Source: Alphaproteobacteria bacterium (lineage in GTDB: Bacteria; Pseudomonadota; Alphaproteobacteria; JALRGP01). Taken from it: DNA of 9,781 bases. Both the position numbers and the translations under genes were made by a program. The notes beneath the pieces are model-generated. The model was not told the DNA's origin, searched no databases, and was given only the letters and a program-made list of their open reading frames with translations. Below, piece after piece: positions 1 to 6,039 of this stretch. The stretch spans positions 1 through 9,781 of the forward strand of contig JALRGP010000031.1 in NCBI GenBank assembly GCA_023259685.1. Reading direction: 5' to 3'. Each line of letters begins with the position of its first letter. Position 1 is the stretch's first letter.

Positions 1-271
1 TTTTCCATCTTTTAAACAAATTTGATTTAAAAACTTTGTTTATATTAGCAATAATCCTGTTTTGCAGGAAGTCTAATAGTTACTTCTTGTTCAGTAATCC
101 TTTTTCTTTATCGACCATACGCATCTTTGATGTCCCAACTTCATCTTAGTTTTAAAACATTAACAGATTATTTTAAATTTTTTATATATTTGACAGTAAC
201 TTTGGTGGTTACTAAAAAATTATAAAAAGTTTTACCTAACAATAATATACCTTCATGAAAATTATGCAGAT
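1..271. other. Intergenic or left-edge region without a recognisable gene
   Basis: I see no supported gene here. The stretch is very AT-rich and lies downstream of the minus-strand csrA gene. It holds a small hairpin, TCCTG/CAGGA, at 55-69. It also holds an inverted repeat, AGTAAC/GTTACT, at 195-213 that falls inside a TTGACA-containing promoter-like sequence. Neither hairpin has the T-run expected of a csrA terminator on the minus strand. Confidence 0.5.
190..218 (+). promoter_or_regulatory. Candidate plus-strand promoter with an inverted repeat in its spacer
   Basis: A perfect TTGACA hexamer (190-195) is followed after 17 bp by TAAAAA (213-218). The spacer carries AGTAAC (195-200) and GTTACT (208-213), a 6-bp inverted repeat around a 7-bp loop, which resembles an operator. 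A transcript from here would run antisense into the 3' end of csrA. The -10 is weak and the region is AT-rich, so chance is a real alternative. Confidence 0.25.
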
Positions 272-532
272 TTAAAAAAGATTAGAAACTTTTTCGTATT
301 CTCTTTCATATTCTGGTTCTTCGGTTAAGTAGTCTTCTACACCTTGAGCACTTTCGATAGCAGATTCATTTTCTCTTTGGATACGCTCGTAAATTTCACT
401 TCTTAAGACTTTGGCGTGTTCAGGATAAACAAATCCTAATTTGGCCACGCGCCCAGAAATACTCACAACGGTCAACTCAATTTCATCATTGATGATGATC
501 CGTTCTCCCACTTTTCTTGTCAGATAGAGCAT
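272..532 (-). CDS. csrA: Carbon storage regulator CsrA with an acidic C-terminal extension
   Basis: CsrA is a small dimeric RNA-binding protein that recognises GGA motifs, often over ribosome binding sites, and changes translation or stability of target mRNAs; flagellar genes are frequent targets in other bacteria. The 86-residue product begins MLYLTRKVGERIIINDEIEL, the standard CsrA N-terminus, and keeps the RNA-contacting LTR (residues 4-6) and the LRSEIYERIQ segment (43-52) equivalent to the usual VHREEIYxRI. Most CsrA proteins are about 60-75 residues; here residues 54 onward add a Glu- and Tyr-rich acidic tail. The gene is transcribed divergently from flgB, 53 bp away. No Shine-Dalgarno sequence precedes the ATG at 532, where the upstream strand reads TTAATTTTTTAA. 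The CtrA-type box starts only 9 bp upstream of the start codon. The family call is firm; the role in flagellar control is inferred from knowledge of the family and the neighbours. Confidence 0.93.
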   Translation of the reverse strand: MLYLTRKVGERIIINDEIELTVVSISGRVAKLGFVYPEHAKVLRSEIYERIQRENESAIESAQGVEDYLTEEPEYEREYEKVSNLF

Positions 533-540
533 TTAAAAAA

Positions 541-581
541 TTAACTATTCATTAACTAATTAGTTGTAGCATATATATACT
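541..581 (+). promoter_or_regulatory. Full CtrA-type box and candidate flgB promoter
   Basis: Positions 541-556 read TTAACTATTCATTAAC, an exact match to the alphaproteobacterial CtrA consensus TTAA-N7-TTAAC. A TATA-like stretch lies at 572-581 (TATATA or TATACT), about 20-24 bp from the second half-site, so that half-site would occupy the -35 position. This arrangement is typical of CtrA-activated flagellar promoters, here pointing at flgB. Because the box also lies 9 bp upstream of csrA on the other strand, bound CtrA could block csrA transcription. That second effect is inference. Confidence 0.6.
554..565. repeat. 12-bp perfect palindrome AACTAATTAGTT
   Basis: AACTAATTAGTT is its own reverse complement and overlaps the second half-site of the CtrA-type box. 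With the TTAACTA copies at 541-547 and 552-558, spaced 11 bp apart (one helical turn), it makes the csrA-flgB intergenic region dense in symmetric sites. It could be a second operator or a by-product of AT-rich sequence. Confidence 0.4.
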
Positions 582-585
582 TAGG

Positions 586-930
586 ATGTACAGTCGTTTC
601 ATTATGTTCCATCAAACATTATTATCCCTTGGGGAAAAAAAGCTAGATTTTTTAAATAAAAGAGCACAAATTTTAACGGAAAATATTGCCAATAGCGATA
701 TTAGAGGCATGTACCGCAAAGATTTAAAAAGTTTTAAAGATATATTAGGGCATAGTCCCAAAGATCATCTGCATTTTAAAAAAAATGATGTGGTCGCATT
801 GAAAGAGGATATACATAAATCCAAGGAAACCATGAATATGGCTTTGGTCACACAAGAGCATGACGCCATTTTAAGCATGATGAAGCAATATTATAAAATG
901 GGGCAACTTGTTGCCGGCTTCCAGGCATAA
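586..930 (+). CDS. flgB: Flagellar basal-body proximal rod protein FlgB
   Basis: FlgB is a component of the proximal rod of the flagellar basal body, exported by the flagellar type III system and assembled in the periplasm. The 114-residue product carries the rod-protein N-terminal signature (residues 24-36, LNKRAQILTENIA, then N) matching the usual RxxxLAxNIAN, and a heptad-like C-terminus (about 85-110) that forms the terminal helix. Length is slightly below the usual 120-140. The order flgB-flgC-fliE with short gaps is the classical rod operon. The start is uncertain. ATG 586 has AGG directly against it, too close for normal initiation. An in-frame ATG at 604 (residue 7) would give FHQTLLSLGEKK as the N-terminus but also lacks a Shine-Dalgarno sequence. 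A CtrA-type box lies upstream, and the start overlaps AGGATGT, a CsrA-like motif. Confidence 0.88.
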   Translation: MYSRFIMFHQTLLSLGEKKLDFLNKRAQILTENIANSDIRGMYRKDLKSFKDILGHSPKDHLHFKKNDVVALKEDIHKSKETMNMALVTQEHDAILSMMKQYYKMGQLVAGFQA

Positions 931-935
931 AGGGG
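931..935 (+). promoter_or_regulatory. Ribosome binding site of flgC
   Basis: AGGGG lies 6 bases before the flgC ATG at 942 and directly after the flgB stop codon. It supports that start. Confidence 0.6.
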
Positions 936-941
936 CTTTAT

Positions 942-1382
942 ATGTTATTTTCAACGTCACCCGTCCATTCAAATTTGACGCGAGCATTGTTTAGTTCAAC
1001 CTCAGCGATTGATGCTCACACTAAGCGCGTTCATGTGATTTCTCAGAACTTGGCGAACGCCCATACACGTCCTCATCACAAAGATGATTTACCTTATTGC
1101 CGCCAAGTGGTGAGCTTTAAAAGTGCGTATGACAAATATTTAAAAACTAATCTTGTTCAAGTGCACCGCGTATCAAAAGACAAAACTCCTTTTCAAAAAA
1201 TTTATGATCCTCATGATCCTGCTGCCAATGATCAAGGGATTGTTTTGGAAGCAAATGTTAACCCCTTATTGGAAATGACCGATCTGATGGAGTCACAATT
1301 TTCCCATGATGCCAATATCAAAGCCTTTGAACGTGTGTTGAGTATGCTACAGAACACGTTGAACCTTTTAAAACCATCGTAA
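942..1382 (+). CDS. flgC: Flagellar basal-body rod protein FlgC
   Basis: FlgC is the second proximal rod component and polymerises with FlgB and FlgF in the periplasm. The 146-residue product has the N-terminal rod signature (about residues 30-40, VHVISQNLANA), the central segment FQKIYDPHDPAANDQGIV (about 84-101) equivalent to the FlgC pattern YDPxHPDAxxxGYV, and the NVNPLLEMTDLM block (about 106-117) typical of FlgC. The C-terminal helix (SHDANIKAFERVLSMLQNTL) completes the coiled-coil terminus. Length matches the family (about 134-150). It is preceded by AGGGG and lies 11 bases after flgB. The sequence is divergent: Arg and His replace the usual threonines after the NLANA motif. All diagnostic blocks are nevertheless present and the frame is intact. 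Confidence 0.93.
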   Translation: MLFSTSPVHSNLTRALFSSTSAIDAHTKRVHVISQNLANAHTRPHHKDDLPYCRQVVSFKSAYDKYLKTNLVQVHRVSKDKTPFQKIYDPHDPAANDQGIVLEANVNPLLEMTDLMESQFSHDANIKAFERVLSMLQNTLNLLKPS

Positions 1383-1386
1383 CATT

Positions 1387-1391
1387 AGGAG
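1387..1391 (+). promoter_or_regulatory. Ribosome binding site of fliE
   Basis: AGGAG lies 5 bases before the fliE ATG at 1397. It is the strongest Shine-Dalgarno sequence in the flagellar operon and fixes this start. Confidence 0.7.
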
Positions 1392-1396
1392 TTTTT

Positions 1397-1663
1397 ATGC
1401 GTATTTATTCACCTCTGTCGGTTTGTGGCACCACTTCATCTCAAAATGAAAAAAATATATCCAGATCTTGTGAGATTTTTAAAAATATTTTAAAAGAAGG
1501 AAAAACATTGGAAAAAGATGTGTCCGAAATGATGATGGAACATGGAAATATTGAAAAAATTGCGCCTCTGATGGCTCAACATGCTATTCATTTTGAGTAC
1601 CATACAAAATTATTATCAACAGCTTTGTCATCTTACAAAGCTTTGACTAATATACAAATGTAA
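1397..1663 (+). CDS. fliE: Flagellar hook-basal body complex protein FliE
   Basis: FliE is the small adaptor joining the MS ring to the rod, and the first rod-type subunit exported. The 88-residue product is a little short for the family (about 95-110). It shows the expected helical pattern: a weak N-terminal part, the LEKDVSEMMMEHGNIEKI region (about 38-55) where other FliE proteins carry the DVxxAxxxA helix, and a C-terminal SYKALTNIQM ending equivalent to the usual AYQEIMRMxI. The identification rests on these features plus position directly after flgC, where FliE is normally found. The region around residues 7-22 is poorly conserved. No further flagellar gene follows. The next gene is gyrA, after 217 bp, so this cluster is a three-gene fragment of the flagellar set. 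Confidence 0.82.
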   Translation: MRIYSPLSVCGTTSSQNEKNISRSCEIFKNILKEGKTLEKDVSEMMMEHGNIEKIAPLMAQHAIHFEYHTKLLSTALSSYKALTNIQM

Positions 1664-1880
1664 TTCTATTGAATGGTCCACATTTTGTCTGTATCATCGA
1701 TGAAATTTTACAGGGTGTTCAGGAGAAAGCTTTGAGTTAACAAAGTAACAATATGGTGTGCGTGAGAATTTTCCTATTTGAGAAAATTTTAATGAGACAC
1801 CCCTGAACTATAGACAGATTGGAGTTCACTCTATTTAATATTCTGCTAAAATTATACAAATACGTGATGAATATTAATGA
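1664..1880. other. fliE-gyrA intergenic region with inverted repeats
   Basis: No gene is supported in these 217 bases. An inverted repeat AATTTTC/GAAAATT (1767-1773 and 1782-1788, 8-base loop) is followed by only TT, so it is a poor terminator. GTTCAGG (1717-1723) pairs with CCTGAAC (1802-1808), while GGGTGT (1713-1718) could instead pair with ACACCC (1797-1802). These two long-range pairings exclude each other. A short palindrome, TCATCGATGA, lies near 1694-1703. A promoter-like sequence for gyrA follows at 1825-1852. Confidence 0.4.
1825..1852 (+). promoter_or_regulatory. Candidate gyrA promoter with extended -10
   Basis: TTCACT (1825-1830) is separated by 16 bp from TAAAAT (1847-1852). 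The -10 is preceded by TG at 1844-1845, giving TGCTAAAAT, an extended -10. A start point about 7 bases downstream would leave a leader of about 20 bases before the gyrA ATG at 1881. It is the best match in the gap, but unproven. Confidence 0.45.
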
Positions 1881-4577
1881 ATGAGAGCTTCTGATATCAA
1901 AGCAGTAACGATTACCGATGAAATGAAAAAATCCTACCTCGATTACGCCATGAGCGTCATCGTATCTAGGGCACTTCCTGATGTCAGAGATGGCCTTAAA
2001 CCCGTCCACCGCCGTATCTTATATGCGATGAATGAGTTGGGGAATGTTCATAGTAAACCTCATAAAAAATCTATGAATGCTGTGGGTTATACTATGCAAA
2101 AATTTCACCCGCATGGCGATGCAGCTATTTATGATGCTATGGTGCGTTTAGCTCAAGATTTTAGTTTACGCGATACATTAATTGATGGACAAGGAAACTT
2201 TGGATCAATGGACGGAGATCCGGCGGCGGCCCCCCGTTATACCGAATCACGTTTATCAAAATTAGCCTCCTACATGTTAATGGACATCGAGGAACAAACT
2301 GTTGATTTTCAAGGAAACTATGATGACACAACCTTAGAGCCTAAGGTTTTACCAGCACGATTTCCCAATTTATTAGTCAATGGCAGCAGCGGTATTGCCG
2401 TTGGTATGGCCACAAACATTCCAACCCATAATTTAGGAGAAGTCTTGGACGGCGCTATGGCTTTGGTAGATAATCCTGAGATGACCATTGACGAATTGAT
2501 GGCTATCATTCCAGGTCCCGATTTTCCAACAGGTGGAATTATTTTAGGGCGAAAAGGTATTCGTGATGGATTTCATACGGGACGAGGAACCGTCACCATG
2601 CGCGCAAAAACACGCATTGAAAAAAATAAAGACCGTGATGTCATTATTGTTGAAGAAATACCTTTTCAGGTTAACAAATCCAAATTGGTAGAGCGCATTG
2701 CGGAATTGGTGAAAGAAAAAATTGTTGAAGGGATTTCGGATCTACGGGATGAATCAAACCGCCACGGTGTTCGTGTTGTCATTGAACTGAAAAAAGACAT
2801 TCAAGGTGATGTTGTTTTAAATCAGTTATATAAATTTTCTCCCCTTCAAACAAATTTCAGTTTTAATATGATGGGACTTGTTCATGGACGTCCGGAATTG
2901 TTAAACATTAAAGCAATGCTGTCTCATTTTATTGATTTCAGAGAAGAAGTTATTACAAGGCGCACCCGTTTCCAATTGAATCAATTGCGCGCCAAAGCCC
3001 ACGTATTGGTTGGATTTGCCCTGTGTGTTGCCAATATGGATGAAGTCATTGTATTAATTAGATCGTCAAAAGATCGCCAAAGCGCCAAAGAAGGATTGCT
3101 TTCTCGTTCATGGAACAGTGAAAATATTTCACCCCTTATCCGTTTAGTTAGCCCTAATTTAGATCAATTTGACTCTTACCAATTGGATGAAGATCAGGCC
3201 AATGCTATTTTGGATTTAAGATTGCACCGATTAACGGCCATGGAACAACATAAAATCAAAGATGATTTAGAGGATATTATTATTGAAATCAAAGATCGTT
3301 TGGATATTTTGGCCAATCGCCCCCGTATTTTAACCATTTTGAAAAATGAGTTGTTAGAGGTTAAAACGTCCTTTGCAACACCGCGAAAAACAATCATCGA
3401 AGACAGTGATTCGAATGTTGATATTGAAGATCTCATCCCCCAAGAAGATATGGTCGTAACTGTCAGTGTTGAGGGTTATATTAAACGGGTGCCGCTGTCT
3501 ACTTATCGTGCGCAAAAACGCGGTGGGAAGGGGCGTTCTGGTATGAGTATGAAAAATGAAGACGTCATTCAAAATATTTTTGTGGCTAACACTCATTGTC
3601 CTATTTTGTTTTTCAGTTCCCTTGGACGTGTGTATTCATTAAAAGTTTATAAACTTCCTATTGGTACCCCCCAATCAAAAGGGCGAGCCATGGTGAATTT
3701 ATTGCCTCTCAGTAACGGTGAAACTATTACAACGGTGTTGGTGTTACCAAAAGAATTAGATACTCAAGATAAAGAACCATTTTTGATTTTTGCAACCAGC
3801 CTTGGTAATGTTCGTCGTAATAGGCTCAGCAATTTCGCAAGCATTCAAAGTAACGGTAAAAAAGCCATGGTTTTTGATGACAATGAATTTTTGGTGACGG
3901 TTCGTTTAGCTTTTGAAGATGATGATATAATGTTCTTTACAAAAAATGGATTATGCAATCGTTTTGCGGTTGAACATGTTCGTATTTTTGCGGGCCGTGA
4001 TTCTAATGGCGTTCGCGGTATTCGTTTGCAACCGGATGACAAGGTGATTGATATGACCATTTTAAAACATCAAGATATCTCCATGGATGAAAAACGTTCC
4101 TATATTAAAATGTCTAGACAAGTCGGAGAAACAGATGAAAGTGAGACATCTGATGACGTGCCATTGCTCACCAAAGAACGTTTTGATGAGATTGCGGCCT
4201 TTGAAGAATTTATTTTAACAATTACCGAAAATGGATTTGGAAAGCGGAGCTCTAGCTATTTATACCGCGCCACTAACCGTGGAACCCAAGGGTATGACAG
4301 TATCAAAGTAGACGACAGAAATGGCTATGTCGTTGGATCATTTCCAGTTTTAGACAACGATCAAATTGTTTTAATCACTGATCAAGGGCAACTCATTCGT
4401 TGTCCGGTGAAGGATATTCGTATTGCTGGACGTACGACAAAAGGTGTGACAATTTTTAGAACCAAAGGTGATGAAAAAATTGTTTCGGTCAGTCGTATCG
4501 CCCATGATCCATCAGAAGATGATATTATGGAAGATGTAGAGACGATAGATGTAGATAATGGAGATCTGACCGTATGA
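1881..4577 (+). CDS. gyrA: DNA gyrase subunit A
   Basis: GyrA is the breakage-reunion subunit of DNA gyrase, which with GyrB introduces negative supercoils using ATP. The 898-residue length is normal. The N-terminal part has SYLDYAMSVIVSRALPDVRDG (from residue 18), the HPHGDAAIYD quinolone region (76-85) and the catalytic tyrosine Y120 in APRYTE. The GyrA box in the C-terminal pinwheel is QKRGGKG (545-551), one conservative change from QRRGGKG; its presence favours GyrA over ParC. A charged insertion of about 45 residues near 727-770 and the segment GRDSNGVRGIRL resemble alphaproteobacterial GyrA. The C-terminus is acidic. The residue equivalent to E. coli Ser83 is Ala (A81), while Asp87 is kept (D85). 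ATG 1881 is the first possible start because an in-frame TGA precedes it; its Shine-Dalgarno sequence is poor. The stop overlaps the pyrH start. Confidence 0.97.
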   Translation: MRASDIKAVTITDEMKKSYLDYAMSVIVSRALPDVRDGLKPVHRRILYAMNELGNVHSKPHKKSMNAVGYTMQKFHPHGDAAIYDAMVRLAQDFSLRDTLIDGQGNFGSMDGDPAAAPRYTESRLSKLASYMLMDIEEQTVDFQGNYDDTTLEPKVLPARFPNLLVNGSSGIAVGMATNIPTHNLGEVLDGAMALVDNPEMTIDELMAIIPGPDFPTGGIILGRKGIRDGFHTGRGTVTMRAKTRIEKNKDRDVIIVEEIPFQVNKSKLVERIAELVKEKIVEGISDLRDESNRHGVRVVIELKKDIQGDVVLNQLYKFSPLQTNFSFNMMGLVHGRPELLNIKAMLSHFIDFREEVITRRTRFQLNQLRAKAHVLVGFALCVANMDEVIVLIRSSKDRQSAKEGLLSRSWNSENISPLIRLVSPNLDQFDSYQLDEDQANAILDLRLHRLTAMEQHKIKDDLEDIIIEIKDRLDILANRPRILTILKNELLEVKTSFATPRKTIIEDSDSNVDIEDLIPQEDMVVTVSVEGYIKRVPLSTYRAQKRGGKGRSGMSMKNEDVIQNIFVANTHCPILFFSSLGRVYSLKVYKLPIGTPQSKGRAMVNLLPLSNGETITTVLVLPKELDTQDKEPFLIFATSLGNVRRNRLSNFASIQSNGKKAMVFDDNEFLVTVRLAFEDDDIMFFTKNGLCNRFAVEHVRIFAGRDSNGVRGIRLQPDDKVIDMTILKHQDISMDEKRSYIKMSRQVGETDESETSDDVPLLTKERFDEIAAFEEFILTITENGFGKRSSSYLYRATNRGTQGYDSIKVDDRNGYVVGSFPVLDNDQIVLITDQGQLIRCPVKDIRIAGRTTKGVTIFRTKGDEKIVSVSRIAHDPSEDDIMEDVETIDVDNGDLTV
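4560..4563 (+). promoter_or_regulatory. Ribosome binding site of pyrH inside gyrA
   Basis: GGAG at 4560-4563 lies in the last gyrA codons, 10 bases before the pyrH ATG at 4574. With the ATGA overlap it supports translational coupling and this start. Confidence 0.55.
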
Positions 4578-5275
4578 AAAAAGCACAACGTATTTTACTG
4601 AAAATTTCAGGAGAAGCTCTTAAAAAAAATGATCATCCTTTGGCAACGGAGCTATTGGATTTGTTGGTGGAGCATACCCGTTATTGTCAAAGAGAATCTA
4701 TTCAATTGGCGATTGTGATTGGAGGAGGGAATTTTTGGAGAGGGGCCCAAAATGCCATGATTGACCGCAGCACCAGTGATTCGGTTGGGATGCTTGCAAC
4801 TGTCATGAATGGCCTTGTGATCACGCGTTATTTGGAATCTCATGGTATTGAGGCCTCCGTATGGGGGGCATTTGAAATCGTTAGTCTTGTTCCGGCATTT
4901 TCAAAGGTTGATGTGCTGAAGGATTTAGCTCAAGGAAAAGTAACAGTACTGGTCGGAGGAACAGGATCACCTTATTTTACAACCGATAGTTGCGCGGTGC
5001 TAAGAGCATTGGAATTAGAATGTGATTTGGTTTTAAAAGCTACAAAAGTCAAAGGTATTTACGATCAAGATCCAACGAAACATCCTGAGGCTCGCTTATT
5101 AAAACGCCTTAGCTTCAAAGAGGCCGAACATCAAAAATTAGGTGTCATGGATCAAACGGCCTTTACGCTGGCATCCGAACACCGTATGCCAATGGCAGTA
5201 TTTTCTTTTTATCAGCCAGATATTTGGCCGTCCATCTTAAATCAAACGGATGGAGATTACAGCTTGGTATCATGA
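4574..5275 (+). CDS. pyrH: Uridylate kinase (UMP kinase) PyrH
   Basis: PyrH phosphorylates UMP to UDP with ATP, an essential step of pyrimidine nucleotide synthesis; the enzyme is a cytoplasmic hexamer of the amino-acid kinase fold. The 233-residue protein is of normal length (about 235-245) and shows the phosphate-binding LKISGEAL (9-16), GGGNFWRG (50-57), GMLATVMNG (72-80), GGTGSPYFTTD (128-138) and KATKVKGIYDQDP (155-167), with MDQTA (192-196) near the end. In the segment DRSTSDSVGM (64-73) the usual DH or DY before MGML is replaced by DS. The start overlaps the gyrA stop as ATGA. PyrH normally lies in an rpsB-tsf-pyrH-frr cluster, so the position between gyrA and a holB-like gene is unusual. 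No sign of damage is seen. Confidence 0.96.
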   Translation: MKKAQRILLKISGEALKKNDHPLATELLDLLVEHTRYCQRESIQLAIVIGGGNFWRGAQNAMIDRSTSDSVGMLATVMNGLVITRYLESHGIEASVWGAFEIVSLVPAFSKVDVLKDLAQGKVTVLVGGTGSPYFTTDSCAVLRALELECDLVLKATKVKGIYDQDPTKHPEARLLKRLSFKEAEHQKLGVMDQTAFTLASEHRMPMAVFSFYQPDIWPSILNQTDGDYSLVS

Positions 5276-5949
5276 AACCAGGATCTTATGTATTTCTTAG
5301 TCATGATAAGGATGAGATTGTTCATTATATCTGTCGGGAATTAGGGTGGAACGTTCAAAAAATATCTCAAGGTATTTTTGCGAATTTTCTTTTGATTGAC
5401 CATGAAGATGAGGCGCTTAACCTTGAACATGTGGATCCACTGTTTGATTTTGTCTTGTCAACAGCAACCCTTCCAACATTAAAAGTTGCTCTTATTATGG
5501 GAGCGCATAGATTAAATCGTTTTGCCCAAAATCGTTTATTAAAGATTTTAGAGGAACCTCCTTTGAATACGGCCATTATTTTGGCCACGCCTCACCCGGA
5601 CCGGTTGTTGGACACCATCAGATCAAGGGTTTTTGTGAAACGATTTCCTTTAAAAAAAAGCCTTCCTGTTTTTGATGCAAACGACATTAAAAATCATTTG
5701 CGCATGTGTTTGAAAAATGGTGCCAAATTATTTGACGATGGCTCCCGCTCCACGGACGTCATGCGCACAACACTGTCTGTGATGTTTGATATTTTAAAAA
5801 AAGACCCCAGCGAAAAAATGTTACATTTATACCACCAAGGTCATGATTTTTTTATTCAATCAGAGGGATCTCACCTGGATCCCAAGACTATGCAATTAAC
5901 GTTTTTTCATATTTTGCACCGCACGTGGGGAGGCAATGCTCCTAAATAA
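5272..5949 (+). CDS. holB: Short DNA polymerase III delta-prime (HolB)-like clamp-loader protein
   Basis: The delta-prime subunit is part of the clamp loader that places the beta clamp on DNA. The diagnostic core is present: KVALIMGAHRLNRFAQNRLL (71-90), LLKILEEPP (89-97), AIILATPHPDRLLDTIRSR (101-119). These match the clamp-loader sensor region and the SRC motif, here SRV, with its arginine kept. The product is only 225 residues against about 320-340 for typical HolB. Roughly the first 40 residues have no P-loop (the equivalent place reads FLSHDKDEI), and no four-cysteine zinc module precedes the core. The C-terminal collar domain (about 130-225) is weakly recognisable. The ATG at 5272 overlaps the pyrH stop as ATGA and is preferred over an in-frame TTG at 5224 inside pyrH. 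GGAG at 5252-5255 is rather far from it. It could be a streamlined delta-prime or a related clamp-loader subunit. Confidence 0.8.
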   Translation: MKPGSYVFLSHDKDEIVHYICRELGWNVQKISQGIFANFLLIDHEDEALNLEHVDPLFDFVLSTATLPTLKVALIMGAHRLNRFAQNRLLKILEEPPLNTAIILATPHPDRLLDTIRSRVFVKRFPLKKSLPVFDANDIKNHLRMCLKNGAKLFDDGSRSTDVMRTTLSVMFDILKKDPSEKMLHLYHQGHDFFIQSEGSHLDPKTMQLTFFHILHRTWGGNAPK

Positions 5950-5950
5950 C

Positions 5951-5997
5951 AAAATTTTCCTAAACATCTTATTTAAAATGGCTTTGTGGAAAATTTT
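5951..5997. terminator. Inverted repeat between convergent genes, possible bidirectional terminator
   Basis: AAAATTTTCC (5951-5960) and GGAAAATTTT (5988-5997) are perfect reverse complements, a 10-bp stem with a 27-base loop. They start 1 base after the holB-like stop and lie between this gene and the convergent LRR gene. The stem is mostly A-T and no clean T-run follows, so termination activity is uncertain. The inner part resembles the AATTTTC/GAAAATT repeat upstream of gyrA. Confidence 0.4.
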
Positions 5998-6039
5998 CTC
6001 TTAATAATTTCTCAACGTTTTGTGACATTTTGGGTGTTT

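Noticed and set aside
130..225. 31-codon plus-strand reading frame with a hydrophobic stretch (FKFFIYLTVTLVV)
   Set aside because: No ribosome binding site, very AT-rich, and no recognisable family. Hydrophobic short frames are expected by chance in such sequence.
1835..1849. Possible CtrA site upstream of gyrA (TTAA-N7-CTAA)
   Set aside because: One half-site is mismatched and it overlaps the candidate -10; too weak in AT-rich DNA.
1737..2009. 90-codon minus-strand frame across the gyrA start
   Set aside because: It overlaps the strongly supported gyrA N-terminus and the candidate promoter; a shadow frame.
1881..4577. ParC (topoisomerase IV subunit A) instead of GyrA
   Set aside because: The GyrA box (QKRGGKG), the 898-residue length and the alphaproteobacterial GyrA-type C-terminal domain favour GyrA.
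5224..5271. Upstream TTG start for the holB-like gene
   Set aside because: It would lie inside pyrH in another frame, and the ATG at 5272 forms an ATGA overlap like the gyrA/pyrH junction.
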